DNA of 15,688 bases, taken from assembly GCA_910587335.1 (NCBI GenBank), contig CAJUMG010000027.1:1-15688 (forward strand), given 5' to 3'. Shown piece by piece: positions 6,133-13,789 of this stretch. The position numbers and the translations under genes were made by a program. Origin of the DNA: an uncultured Oscillospiraceae bacterium. GTDB taxonomy: Bacteria > Bacillota > Clostridia > Oscillospirales > Ruminococcaceae. Each line of letters starts with the position of its first letter. Position 1 is the stretch's first letter. A model generated the notes under the pieces. The model was not told where the DNA came from, ran no database searches, and was given only the letters and a program-made list of their open reading frames with translations.

Positions 6133-7458
6133 TCATACCATCTGATGGTTTTTCCATTTTCCGCTAGCCACCCGCCAGACAAACAGGATAATACGGAAAA
6201 CCCAGTCAATATACATGGCGGTCCACACACCCAACACGCCAAACCCCATATATTTACCGATTAAAAAACTAAAGCCGATTCGGAATGTCCACATGGAAAA
6301 AACAGAAACAATCATGGTAAACCTGACATCTCCTGCGGCCCGCAGTCCGTTGGGCAGGGTAAATGCCGCCGGCCAAAGGATCGCCGCTGTCAAACAGTGC
6401 CAGACCATAATTTCCCGGGCAATGGCAGCGGTTTCGGCCGAAAGCTGATAAAGGGTCAGCATGGGATCGATACAGAAATACATCAGGATATTTAGGCTTA
6501 TCATAAACAGGTAAGCTGTGCCGGTCAGCTTCAGCATATAGTTTTTCGCCTGCTTAAAATCTCCCGCGCCAACACACTGACCCACCACGGTGATCATTCC
6601 CAGGCCTATGGCCTGCGCCGGTACAAATACCAACGAATTGGCGCTGTTTGCCACCGCATTGGCGGTGATGCTGGCAGTGCCGAAGGAAGCGATCAGACTT
6701 GCCACCAGGATTTTACCGATCTGGAACATACCATTTTCCAATCCGGTGGGAATTCCGATCCGAAGGATATTTTTGATCATGGGGAAATCCGGTTTCCAGT
6801 GTAACCAACGCTCGATATAAAGCAGATTCTTTTTATTATTTAACAGATACAGCACAAATACTGCCGCCAAAATCCGGGAAATCAGCGATGCTAGGCCCGC
6901 GCCGGCCACCCCCATTTTCAGCTGAAAGATCAGCAGTGCGTTTCCCCCAACATTGACCACATTCATAATGACCGAAGCATACATGGAGATTTTTGAATTC
7001 CCCATGCTGCGAAACAACGCGGCGCCTGCATTATAGACGGCGATAAACGGGTAAGAAAGGGCGGACAAAAACAGATAGGTCACCGCATTATCCATTACCG
7101 CATCTTCAATGGAACCGAACAAAACGCGCAGCAGGCTGCGTTGGGAAGCCAAACAGACCGCCATAATCGCCACAGACAAAATCGCCGTAATAAGAAGCAG
7201 CTGTTTGGCCGCTTTTTTCGCGTTCTGCGGCTGTTCCTTCCCGATCAGCTGCGAACAGATGATTGCGCCGCCGGTGGCCAGCGCAGAAAAAATATTGATC
7301 AGCAAAATATTGATGGAATCCACCAGGGAAATGCCGGACACCGCCGCTTCTCCACAGGTTGCTACCATCAATGTATCCGCTATGCCGATGGTCATGGCCA
7401 AAAGCTGCTCTACAACCAAAGGCAGAATCAATTTGATCAGCTGCTTTCGGGAAAACAT
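6133..7458 (-). CDS. MATE-family multidrug efflux protein
   Basis: This 441-residue integral membrane protein has about 12 predicted helices in two similar halves, with no soluble domain. The start of each half has the MATE pattern: IKLILPLVVEQLLAM and ADTLMVATCGEAAVSG in the first, IGIPTGLENGMFQIGKI and SITANAVANS in the second. MATE proteins use a sodium or proton gradient to expel cationic drugs and metabolites. The start is ATG at 7456-7458 with GGAGAGG 9 bases upstream. The gene converges on the histidine kinase with only 23 bases between stops and diverges from the peptidase gene. A short ACCATC/GATGGT repeat at 6137-6149 has too small a loop to be a convincing terminator. Substrate is unknown. 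Confidence 0.92.
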   Translation of the reverse strand: MFSRKQLIKLILPLVVEQLLAMTIGIADTLMVATCGEAAVSGISLVDSINILLINIFSALATGGAIICSQLIGKEQPQNAKKAAKQLLLITAILSVAIMAVCLASQRSLLRVLFGSIEDAVMDNAVTYLFLSALSYPFIAVYNAGAALFRSMGNSKISMYASVIMNVVNVGGNALLIFQLKMGVAGAGLASLISRILAAVFVLYLLNNKKNLLYIERWLHWKPDFPMIKNILRIGIPTGLENGMFQIGKILVASLIASFGTASITANAVANSANSLVFVPAQAIGLGMITVVGQCVGAGDFKQAKNYMLKLTGTAYLFMISLNILMYFCIDPMLTLYQLSAETAAIAREIMVWHCLTAAILWPAAFTLPNGLRAAGDVRFTMIVSVFSMWTFRIGFSFLIGKYMGFGVLGVWTAMYIDWVFRIILFVWRVASGKWKNHQMV

Positions 7459-7636
7459 TCGCGTACACCTCTCCGCTTTTGCCGCAAACCGCTGCGTTTA
7501 TCCGCGCTGCCGGGCAGAAATTTTGCTCTTTTACCATAATGCGCCAAGGAGCGGAAAAATGCAAGAAAAAAAGACAGAAATCGGGAAAAAATATGGACCG
7601 GAAAAAGAAATCTTTAGAGCGAGGGGCACAAATCCC

Positions 7637-7665
7637 TTTTCTCCGCCTTTTTTCCGTGCTATACT
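7637..7665 (+). promoter_or_regulatory. Extended -10 promoter of the oligopeptidase gene
   Basis: TGCTATACT (7657-7665) is an extended -10 element (TG, one base, TATACT). The -35 position (7637-7642, TTTTCT) is poor, which extended -10 promoters tolerate. Transcription would begin near 7672, giving a leader of about 26 bases containing the ribosome site AAGAGGGA. Confidence 0.6.
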
Positions 7666-7697
7666 AGATTTATCAAAATCTGGAAAAGAGGGATCCT

Positions 7698-9395
7698 ATG
7701 AAATTTGCCGAATTTCCTTATAAGCGCCCGGATCTGGCGGTGGCTATGACCCAGCTGGAAACGCTGTCCGACTCCATTCGCGGTGCGAAAACAGCGCAAG
7801 AAGCTAAGGAAGCTTTTTTGTCTTTCGAAAAAATTACCGAAGAAATTGGGAGCCTGTCCTCCATCTGCTATGTACGGCACACCGTGGACACCCGCGACCC
7901 ATTCTACGAAGAGGAGAACACCTTCTGGGATGAAAACCTGCCTTTGTTTACGGACAAGCTGCTGGACATCTACCGGGCGATGCTCGCCAGCGGGCACCGT
8001 CCAGCGCTGGAGAAGGACCTGGGGAAACTTTTGTTTGACAAGATGGAGATCGAGGTGAAGTCCGCCGATCCTTCCATCATTCCGCTGATGCAGGAGGAAA
8101 ACCGTCTACAGACCGAATACCAGCAGTTATACGCTTCTGCGCAGATCCCCTTTAGGGGCAAAACGCTGACCGTTGCCCAGCTGACTCCCTACAAGCAGGA
8201 CCCGGACCGAGCGGTAAGAAAAGCGGCTTTCGAGGCAGAGGGACGCTTTTTCGATGAAAATCAGGCAAAATTTGACGAAATCTATGACAAGCTGGTGAAG
8301 AATCGGACCGAACAGGCCCGGCGTATGGGCTACGATAGCTTCGTCCCCCTGGGATATATTCGGATGAAGCGCAACGGTTATGGAATCGCACAGGTAAAGG
8401 CTTACCGCCAAAAAATCGCCGAAGAGATGGTCCCTGCTGTATGTGAGATGAAAAAGGTTCAGCAGCAGAGAATCGGTGTGGACTCCTTACAATTTTTTGA
8501 CGATACCTTCCTCTTCCCTGACGGCAACCCTGTTCCTTTTGGCTCGGCTGACGAAATTCTGGCCGCTGGACAGCAGATGTATCGCGCCCTTTCACCGGAA
8601 ACCGCCGAGTTTATCGACTTTATGTTTGACGCTCAACTGTTCGACGTGCTGGCTAAGGAAGGAAAGGCGCCTGGCGGATACTGCACCTATATTCCCAGCC
8701 AGAAAAGTCCATTTATCTTTTCCAACTTTAACGGAACGGCCGGCGACGTAGACGTGCTGACCCACGAAGCCGGACACGCCTTTGCCGCTTATCAGGCCGC
8801 TAAGCAAAATCTGCTGCCGGAATACGCTGACAATACGCTGGAAGCGTGTGAAGTACATTCTATGAGCATGGAATTTCTCACCTCTGACTACCATCATCTG
8901 TTCTTTGCCGATGCGACCGAAAAATATCAGCTGTTCCATGCGGAAAGCGCGGTATTCTTCCTTCCCTATGGTTGTATGGTGGATGAGTTTCAGCACATTG
9001 TATATGAAAATCCCCAGCTGACCCCTGGGCAGCGGAATGAGGCCTGGATGAATCTGGAGAAAAAATACCGTCCGTATCTGGAATTCGGCAATCTGCCCTT
9101 CTATGGACGCGGCGCAGGCTGGCAAAGACAGATGCACATTTACCTCAATCCCTTTTACTATATTGACTACTGTCTGGCTCAGACGGTGGCGCTGCAATTC
9201 TGGGCGCTGTATCTAAAGGATCCCAAGGATGCCTGGAATCGGTATCTGACGCTGGTGAATCAAGCTGGTACCGGAACCTTTGTGGATGTGGTAAAAGCCG
9301 CAGGACTGAAAACACCTTTCGAGGATGGTTGCATCAAAGAAGTGGCCGAATCTGCCAAGGGTTGGTGTTTAGCTCATCAGCTGAAAAACAAATAA
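7698..9395 (+). CDS. M3-family oligoendopeptidase (PepF-like zinc peptidase)
   Basis: This 565-residue cytoplasmic metallopeptidase has no signal peptide. The zinc site HEAGH is at residues 356-360 (His356, catalytic Glu357, His360). The third ligand is most likely Glu385 in EACEVHSMSMEF, the spacing expected for clan MA family M3. The length matches the compact M3 oligoendopeptidase group (thimet-like clostridial and bacillar PepF relatives). It would cut short peptides during peptide recycling. The start is ATG at 7698 with GAGGG five bases upstream. It is a single-gene transcript between an extended -10 promoter and a strong terminator at 9397-9430. The frame is intact. Confidence 0.94.
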   Translation: MKFAEFPYKRPDLAVAMTQLETLSDSIRGAKTAQEAKEAFLSFEKITEEIGSLSSICYVRHTVDTRDPFYEEENTFWDENLPLFTDKLLDIYRAMLASGHRPALEKDLGKLLFDKMEIEVKSADPSIIPLMQEENRLQTEYQQLYASAQIPFRGKTLTVAQLTPYKQDPDRAVRKAAFEAEGRFFDENQAKFDEIYDKLVKNRTEQARRMGYDSFVPLGYIRMKRNGYGIAQVKAYRQKIAEEMVPAVCEMKKVQQQRIGVDSLQFFDDTFLFPDGNPVPFGSADEILAAGQQMYRALSPETAEFIDFMFDAQLFDVLAKEGKAPGGYCTYIPSQKSPFIFSNFNGTAGDVDVLTHEAGHAFAAYQAAKQNLLPEYADNTLEACEVHSMSMEFLTSDYHHLFFADATEKYQLFHAESAVFFLPYGCMVDEFQHIVYENPQLTPGQRNEAWMNLEKKYRPYLEFGNLPFYGRGAGWQRQMHIYLNPFYYIDYCLAQTVALQFWALYLKDPKDAWNRYLTLVNQAGTGTFVDVVKAAGLKTPFEDGCIKEVAESAKGWCLAHQLKNK

Positions 9396-9396
9396 C

Positions 9397-9430
9397 AAAA
9401 AACAGGATGGATTTTCCATCCTGTTTTTTT
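9397..9430. terminator. Bidirectional intrinsic terminator between peptidase and deacetylase
   Basis: A perfect 15-bp stem (9397-9411 with 9415-9429, core CAGGATGGA) has a 3-base loop, with A-run and T-run flanks on both sides. It begins just after the peptidase stop on the plus strand and just after the deacetylase stop on the minus strand, so it can end both convergent transcripts. Confidence 0.92.
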
Positions 9431-9438
9431 ATTTGGAT

Positions 9439-10233
9439 TTATTCTTTTTCCGGGTCAGCCTTTTTTTCCGCCGGCATCTGCCGCCCCGTATGATCGATCA
9501 CCGTTTCTCCCTCCAACAGCAAATTGCCCACAGTGGTAAATGCAAAGCCTTTTTCCCGCAGGCCAGCGATGACATCCGGCAGCGCCTCCATCGTTGTGGC
9601 GGCGCCGGAATGAAACAGTACAATGCTGCCGTTTTGCGCCTTTCCCACTACCTTTTTGACAATTTCTTCGGCAGGCGGTTTCTTCCAATCCACCGAATCA
9701 ACATCCCACTGGATAACCTCATATCCCTCCTGCCGCAGCAAACGGATGACACGACTGTCATAAGAACCGGAGGGGACCCTGGCCAGCTTTGGCGCAACGC
9801 CGATCAGCTGCCGTATTAAAGCATCTGTTTTTTCCATCTGCTGCCGAATTTCCTCTTCTCCCGCTCCCACGAAATCTACATGGGAATAGGAATGGTTCCC
9901 AATCTCGTGTCCTGCCTCTGTGATCTGCCGCACCGAATCAGGGTATTCTTCGATCCATTGCCCGACCAAGAAAAAGGTTGCTGCGACATCCTCCCGCTCC
10001 AACAATTCCAGCAGCTGAGGGATGTCATTTTCATCCCAGGCACAATTGAAAGTCAGTGCAATCAGCGGCTCATCCCTCTGAACCGAGTAGATCGGAAGCT
10101 CCTTGTCGCTAACAGACACCAAGGATACGACCATATTCCGTAAGCCTAACAGGATGACCGCTGTATATACCAAAGCACCCAACAAAATCCAAACCGATTT
10201 TCTTTTTTCTACTACGATATAGCGCTGCTTCAC
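9439..10233 (-). CDS. Membrane-anchored polysaccharide deacetylase (NodB/CE4 domain)
   Basis: A short basic N-terminus and one helix (about residues 17-41) anchor a NodB domain outside the membrane. Visible motifs, numbered from the upstream ATG: motif 1 TFNCAWDEND (63-72), motif 2 NHSYSH with metal ligands His116 and His120, motif 3 RVPSGSY (154-160), motif 4 DVDSVDW (179-184), and motif 5 LFH (208-210). CE4 enzymes remove N-acetyl groups from peptidoglycan or similar glycans. Position 65 is Asn where canonical enzymes have the catalytic Asp, a change I recall in PdaB/YlxY-like clostridial relatives, so activity may be altered. GGAGGG lies one base before the ATG at 10239 but about 7 bases before an in-frame GTG at 10231-10233, which I prefer; with ATG the gene ends at 10239. 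The C-terminus is a charged tail. Confidence 0.88.
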   Translation of the reverse strand: MKQRYIVVEKRKSVWILLGALVYTAVILLGLRNMVVSLVSVSDKELPIYSVQRDEPLIALTFNCAWDENDIPQLLELLEREDVAATFFLVGQWIEEYPDSVRQITEAGHEIGNHSYSHVDFVGAGEEEIRQQMEKTDALIRQLIGVAPKLARVPSGSYDSRVIRLLRQEGYEVIQWDVDSVDWKKPPAEEIVKKVVGKAQNGSIVLFHSGAATTMEALPDVIAGLREKGFAFTTVGNLLLEGETVIDHTGRQMPAEKKADPEKE

Positions 10234-10290
10234 ACGCATCCCTCCGCTATCTATTCTATGCCGGCAACCCAGCCATTTTGTCTAGCGGGC

Positions 10291-10320
10291 ATTATATTCC
10301 TGAATAAAGGAAGGATGCAA
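10291..10320 (-). promoter_or_regulatory. Probable promoter of the deacetylase gene
   Basis: On the minus strand TTGCAT (10315-10320) and TATAAT (10291-10296) are 18 bases apart, giving a leader of about 50 bases before the start. It looks like a vegetative sigma-A promoter. A spore-specific sigma factor cannot be excluded by eye. Confidence 0.5.
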
Positions 10321-10383
10321 AGGGCGGCGGATACAACACCGCTAAAAAATGCTTTGATCGTTTTCCATGCTGAATTTATCTCT

Positions 10384-10411
10384 AGGGTGAAAGGGCATAT
10401 CCTTTCACCCT
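10384..10411 (-). terminator. Strong hairpin directly after the lysR gene, without a U-run
   Basis: AGGGTGAAAGG (10384-10394) and CCTTTCACCCT (10401-10411) form a perfect 11-bp stem with a 6-base loop, starting 2 bases beyond the lysR stop. Its position suggests it ends or protects the lysR transcript, but neither strand has a T-run after it, so it is not a standard intrinsic terminator. Confidence 0.5.
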
Positions 10412-10412
10412 C

Positions 10413-11333
10413 TTACTCACAAAAGCTCGTATTTACAGCGGCATGAGCCGTATTTTGAAATTTCTTTTCAAAGGTCTGAATAAAAGCCAATTCATTAGGC
10501 TGAAGAAAATGGTCCTTTCGCCAAATCGCTAAAAAATGAATTTTTTTATTGGTTTCCAACGGGATTGTACGAATTTGCGGATTTGACAGAAACAACCCCT
10601 CCAGCAAAACGCAGGAGGCCTGGCCTGTTTCAATCGCATATTCTATGCTTCTTAAATCCGTAGAGAAAAATTGGACATTCTCGGTAGAAGAATGATTGAG
10701 CAGCGTATTCATCATCTTGCCAAACTCTACTTTATTCATGGGGTACTCGGTAAAAGCTACAAGCGGTATATTCTGTATCTGCTGTGGGTCTAATGTATTA
10801 AAGCTGCATAGAGAATTATCCTTATGTGTATAGAGCAGCACATCAAAGCTTGTAAGGTTATAAAAATTAAATTCCTGCATATCCTTGATATCTTCTGTTG
10901 CGACAATCGCCAGGTCCAGCCTACTGTCAAGTATACACTGGCACAGATAATCGCACCCATAAAAGCCCAGAAAGTCAAGGGAATCCATCTGTTTGCTTAT
11001 ATCATCACTGCCATACAAATATCGTATCAGCTGTTGGATGATAACAGAAATCCCTACGCGCAAGGATGTATTCTGCGATCCAAATTGGCGCATCTCACGG
11101 GCGATATGGTCAAAATTTTTCAAAAGGGGTTCCACCAACAATGCCAACCGCCGTCCCGCTTCTGTTGGTTGCAAAGGCTTTGTTCGCAAAAATAGCTTTG
11201 TCTGGAATTCTTCCTCCAGGTCCTGGATCACCGCAGAAACCGTTGGCTGTGAAACGTACAACTGATTTGCGGCATGGGTTATATTTTGACATTGGTACAC
11301 AGTCTGAAAGTATTTGAGCTGAAGAATCGTCAT
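10413..11333 (-). CDS. LysR-family transcriptional regulator
   Basis: This is a 306-residue regulator. Residues 1-60 form the winged helix-turn-helix of LysR proteins (LKYFQTVYQ, then ITHAANQLYVSQPTVSAVIQ), and the rest is a periplasmic-binding-protein-like effector domain, with length normal for the family. The start is ATG at 11331-11333, preceded by AAGGAGG at 8 bases. A longer in-frame ATG at 11405 would lie inside the operator and beyond the promoter, so it is rejected. The gene diverges from the symporter operon, the classic arrangement in which a LysR protein controls the facing genes and represses itself. The gene looks more A/T rich than the peptidase and ABC genes (by eye, not computed). 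The effector is probably the substrate or product of the neighbouring dehydrogenase. Confidence 0.93.
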   Translation of the reverse strand: MTILQLKYFQTVYQCQNITHAANQLYVSQPTVSAVIQDLEEEFQTKLFLRTKPLQPTEAGRRLALLVEPLLKNFDHIAREMRQFGSQNTSLRVGISVIIQQLIRYLYGSDDISKQMDSLDFLGFYGCDYLCQCILDSRLDLAIVATEDIKDMQEFNFYNLTSFDVLLYTHKDNSLCSFNTLDPQQIQNIPLVAFTEYPMNKVEFGKMMNTLLNHSSTENVQFFSTDLRSIEYAIETGQASCVLLEGLFLSNPQIRTIPLETNKKIHFLAIWRKDHFLQPNELAFIQTFEKKFQNTAHAAVNTSFCE

Positions 11334-11360
11334 GGTCAGTTCCTCCTTACTGATAAGATC

Positions 11361-11388
11361 AGTATACCAGAAGTTTGATAATTTACAA
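11361..11388 (-). promoter_or_regulatory. lysR promoter (extended -10)
   Basis: On the minus strand TTGTAA (11383-11388) and TATACT (11361-11366) are separated by 16 bases, and the -10 is preceded by TGG, making it an extended -10. The -35 lies wholly inside the 35-bp palindrome, so regulator bound there should block its own promoter. Confidence 0.65.
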
Positions 11389-11407
11389 CGTTTGTGAATT
11401 ATCAAAC
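11373..11407. promoter_or_regulatory. 35-bp near-perfect palindrome, likely LysR operator
   Basis: GTTTGATAATT (11373-11383) is repeated inverted as AATTATCAAAC (11397-11407). The 13 bases between are also mostly symmetric (ACAA and TTGT arms), so 15 of 17 base pairs around the centre match. Position in a LysR divergent intergenic region and overlap with the lysR -35 fit the recognition site of the LysR protein, with activation of the symporter operon about 70 bases to the right. Confidence 0.72.
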
Positions 11408-11477
11408 ATAGTTTTTTTCTTATGTTTTTTGTTTTTTTATCAAAAATCAGTATTTCCCTTTATCATTCTCTATCAGA

Positions 11478-11483
11478 TATACT
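11478..11483 (+). promoter_or_regulatory. -10 element of the symporter operon promoter
   Basis: TATACT at 11478-11483 lies 41 bases before the symporter ATG and upstream of AGGAGG (11508-11513). The -35 position (about 11455-11460) reads TCCCTT, far from consensus. A good -10 without a -35 fits a promoter that needs an activator such as the divergent LysR protein. Confidence 0.45.
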
Positions 11484-11524
11484 AAGAAATAGGATCAAAG
11501 ACCCGTTAGGAGGTATAAAGCGGC

Positions 11525-12880
11525 ATGTCAAATCAAACGGTAAAGCTTTCCATAGGGGAAAAGCTCGGATACGCTCTTGGAGATGTGGGCAATGCATTTA
11601 GCTGGAGTTATATTTCCAGCTTTCTCATGCTGTATTACACAGATTCTATGCAAATTGCTCCCACTCTGGTTGCTACCTTATTTCTTGTTACACGTATCTG
11701 GGACGCTGTAAACGACCCATTGGTAGGTATGCTGAGCGACCATACCCATAGCAAACGAGGGAGATACCGGCCTTGGATTCTTTTTGGTGCGTTCCCGCTA
11801 ACGGTGTTAACCGCGCTGGCTTTTTATAATCCGACCAGCCTAGGCAATACAGGACGGCTGATTTATGCCTACATAACCTACAGTCTCGTTGTATTGGCTT
11901 ATACAGCCGTCAATATTCCCTATACGGCACTGTCAGCCACTATGACGCAGGATTCCAGAGAACGCGGTTCTTTAGCCGGCTGGCGATTGACCTTCTCTAT
12001 CGTAGGCGCTATGCTGGTGGCCCAGGCCGGAACCTACCTTGTGCCCTATCTGGATACAACATTTTTGCCGGGGCAAGGGTATTTTTGCGTAGCAATTCTA
12101 CTCGGTGTATTAGGCTGTATCTGCTACTTCACAACCTACGCAAAAACGCGGGAGCGCATTGAAATCAAGCAGGAAACCATTAAGCAGCCGTTTAAAATTC
12201 AACTGCAAGCGGTCCTGCGCAACAAGCCGCTCCTCCTTACAACCCTTGTTCATTTTTTGGTGGGTATGACAGTTTACGGAAAAATGGCCGTTATGGCATA
12301 CTACTTTAAGTATAATGTCGGAAACTATGGACTGTTGGCTGTATTTACCATTGTCATGCAGCTTTCTATGGCGGCGGGATCTATGTTTTCTCCTTGGCTA
12401 TCTGCCAAACTGAAAAGCAAAGGAAAAGCGCTAAGCATCAGTTTTGTTGGCTATGGTATTTTTTCTTTGCTAAACGCTGCGGTAACCCCTCTTACTTCGC
12501 CGGCAATGTTTTGGATCCTTGTAGCTTTAGCGAACTTCTGCCATGGCAGCGGATACGCCATCTCTTATGCTGTCATTCCAGATACCGTGGAATACGGAGC
12601 TTTAAAAAGCGGTGTGCGCAGCGAAGGTTTAATATCCGCCTTTACCTCCTTTTTTAATAAGGTGGGAATGGCTATTGGCACCTCTCTTACCGCATTTGTG
12701 CTAGGCGCGCTCAGCTATAATCCTAACGGTATACAATCGTCCTCTACACTGACAGCGATCAATATCATTATGTTTGTTGTATCTGGCGTCAGCGCCATCG
12801 CCATTGGAATACTGTTTCTTGCCTATAAGCTGGACTACAGCTCCTTTGAACAGGTTTTAAAGAAACTAGAGGAAAAATAA
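11525..12880 (+). CDS. GPH-family cation symporter (MelB/UidB-like MFS)
   Basis: This 451-residue membrane protein has about 12 predicted helices. The N-terminus (GEKLGYALGDVGNAFSW) and the TRIWDAVNDP motif with Asp60 and Asp64 are typical of glycoside-pentoside-hexuronide:cation symporters; the two Asp match the sodium-binding pair of MelB. The loop SDHTHSKRGRYRPWI is another family hallmark. Such proteins usually bring in glycosides, sugars or glucuronides with Na+ or H+, though members in gut clostridia may carry other small molecules. AGGAGG lies 11 bases before the ATG, slightly far. It is the first gene of a probable operon with a dehydrogenase and an exporter. Import of the dehydrogenase substrate is the simplest reading, but the substrate is not determined. 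Confidence 0.9.
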   Translation: MSNQTVKLSIGEKLGYALGDVGNAFSWSYISSFLMLYYTDSMQIAPTLVATLFLVTRIWDAVNDPLVGMLSDHTHSKRGRYRPWILFGAFPLTVLTALAFYNPTSLGNTGRLIYAYITYSLVVLAYTAVNIPYTALSATMTQDSRERGSLAGWRLTFSIVGAMLVAQAGTYLVPYLDTTFLPGQGYFCVAILLGVLGCICYFTTYAKTRERIEIKQETIKQPFKIQLQAVLRNKPLLLTTLVHFLVGMTVYGKMAVMAYYFKYNVGNYGLLAVFTIVMQLSMAAGSMFSPWLSAKLKSKGKALSISFVGYGIFSLLNAAVTPLTSPAMFWILVALANFCHGSGYAISYAVIPDTVEYGALKSGVRSEGLISAFTSFFNKVGMAIGTSLTAFVLGALSYNPNGIQSSSTLTAINIIMFVVSGVSAIAIGILFLAYKLDYSSFEQVLKKLEEK

Positions 12881-12892
12881 ACAACCGATTGC

Positions 12893-12922
12893 TTTATAGC
12901 CGTATCTAAATGAGGCTATAAA
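12893..12922 (+). repeat. Intercistronic inverted repeat between symporter and dehydrogenase
   Basis: TTTATAGCC (12893-12901) and GGCTATAAA (12914-12922) form a 9-bp stem with a 12-base loop in the 68-base gap. It is followed by A-rich sequence, not a T-run, so it is unlikely to be a full terminator. It may be a processing or stability hairpin that sets different levels for the genes on either side. Confidence 0.5.
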
Positions 12923-12948
12923 AATAAAAATCACGATGAGAGGAAGTT

Positions 12949-13731
12949 ATGTACATGAAACGATTGGAAAACAAAGTTGCCATCATCACCGGTGCAGCTA
13001 TGGGGCAAGGAGCGGCCGAGGCTTATCTTTTCGCCAAAGAGGGCGCCAAAGTGGTGGCCGCAGATGTGATGGTAGACGAGCTTGAAAAAATAGTGGCAAA
13101 AATCAATGGGGATTTTCCAGGGGCTGCGATTGCGGCAAAGCTGGATGTATCCAGTGAGGAAAACTGGCAGGAGGTCGTAAATCAAGCGGTTTCCGCTTAC
13201 GGAACAGTTGACATTCTGGTCAACAATGCCGGTATCGGTTCTCGTGGTATCAATTATGATAAGACGGACAAGGAAGCCTTTGACAAAATTATGGGGATCA
13301 ATGCGTGGGGACCTTTTGTAGGCATTAAGACCGTTGCGCCTATCATGAAAAAGGCAGGTCATGGCTCTATCGTCAATGTATCTTCTCTTGCAGCTGTAGT
13401 GGGTGTGGAATTCAATGCCTACAGCTTGACCAAGGGTGCGGTTGTCTCTCTGACCCGGGCGGCCTCTGTTGATCTTGGCAAAGACAATATCCGCGTCAAC
13501 ACGATTATTCCCGGTACGATTGTAACACCGATGACAAAGATCATCTGCGATTATCCCAATGTTCTAAAAAGCTGCGAGGAAAAAACCTGTCTGGGGCACA
13601 TTGGCGAACCCAACGATATTGCTTACGGCGTTCTGTATCTGGCCAGCGATGAAGCCAAGTACATCACCGGCGCAGATCTGACCATTGACGGCGGCGAGCG
13701 CTTTAAGGACGTTCTGGAGCTAGAGCTATAA
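12949..13731 (+). CDS. Short-chain dehydrogenase/reductase (classical SDR)
   Basis: This is a 260-residue Rossmann-fold oxidoreductase. Visible motifs are the coenzyme loop TGAAMGQG (14-21), Asp39 after strand 2 (which favours NAD over NADP), NNAG (92-95), Asn118, the catalytic Ser145, Tyr158 and Lys162 (YSLTK), and the PG motif at 188-189. All catalytic residues are present. The product oxidises an alcohol or reduces a ketone on a small molecule. By recall the overall pattern is like NAD-dependent cyclic-alcohol and hydroxysteroid dehydrogenases, but SDR substrates cannot be read from sequence. ATG at 12949 has AGAGG 5 bases upstream; a second ATG at 12955 is possible. It sits between two transporters, with the exporter frame beginning soon after its stop. 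Confidence 0.92.
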   Translation: MYMKRLENKVAIITGAAMGQGAAEAYLFAKEGAKVVAADVMVDELEKIVAKINGDFPGAAIAAKLDVSSEENWQEVVNQAVSAYGTVDILVNNAGIGSRGINYDKTDKEAFDKIMGINAWGPFVGIKTVAPIMKKAGHGSIVNVSSLAAVVGVEFNAYSLTKGAVVSLTRAASVDLGKDNIRVNTIIPGTIVTPMTKIICDYPNVLKSCEEKTCLGHIGEPNDIAYGVLYLASDEAKYITGADLTIDGGERFKDVLELEL

Positions 13732-13789
13732 AAGAAAGAGGAGGATAGAGAACGAAAAAAACAAAAAATGGACGCTAGTCGCGCTGTTT

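Noticed and set aside
6137..6149. ACCATC/GATGGT inverted repeat followed by TTTTT, as a terminator between kinase and MATE genes.
   Set aside because: The two arms leave only a one-base loop; with a workable loop the stem is about 4 bp. It also overlaps the end of the MATE coding region.
7109..7723. Long forward frame antisense to the MATE gene, reaching into the peptidase gene.
   Set aside because: It is opposite a clear membrane protein gene, has low-complexity basic composition and no ribosome site. It is a shadow frame.
8592..9197. 201-codon minus-strand frame inside the peptidase gene.
   Set aside because: It is antisense to the M3 peptidase, including its zinc-site region, with no promoter or ribosome site of its own.
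4083..9430. Similar terminators at 4083-4116 and 9397-9430, both with AAAAAACAGGA arms, as copies of a repeat element.
   Set aside because: The similarity covers only the A-run and CAGGA core, and the inner stems and loops differ. Convergent terminator structure explains it.
10258..10446. Forward 62-codon frame between the deacetylase and lysR genes.
   Set aside because: It runs through the deacetylase promoter and the lysR hairpin and into the lysR coding end. The only ribosome-like site touches an internal ATG, and the peptide has no recognisable features.
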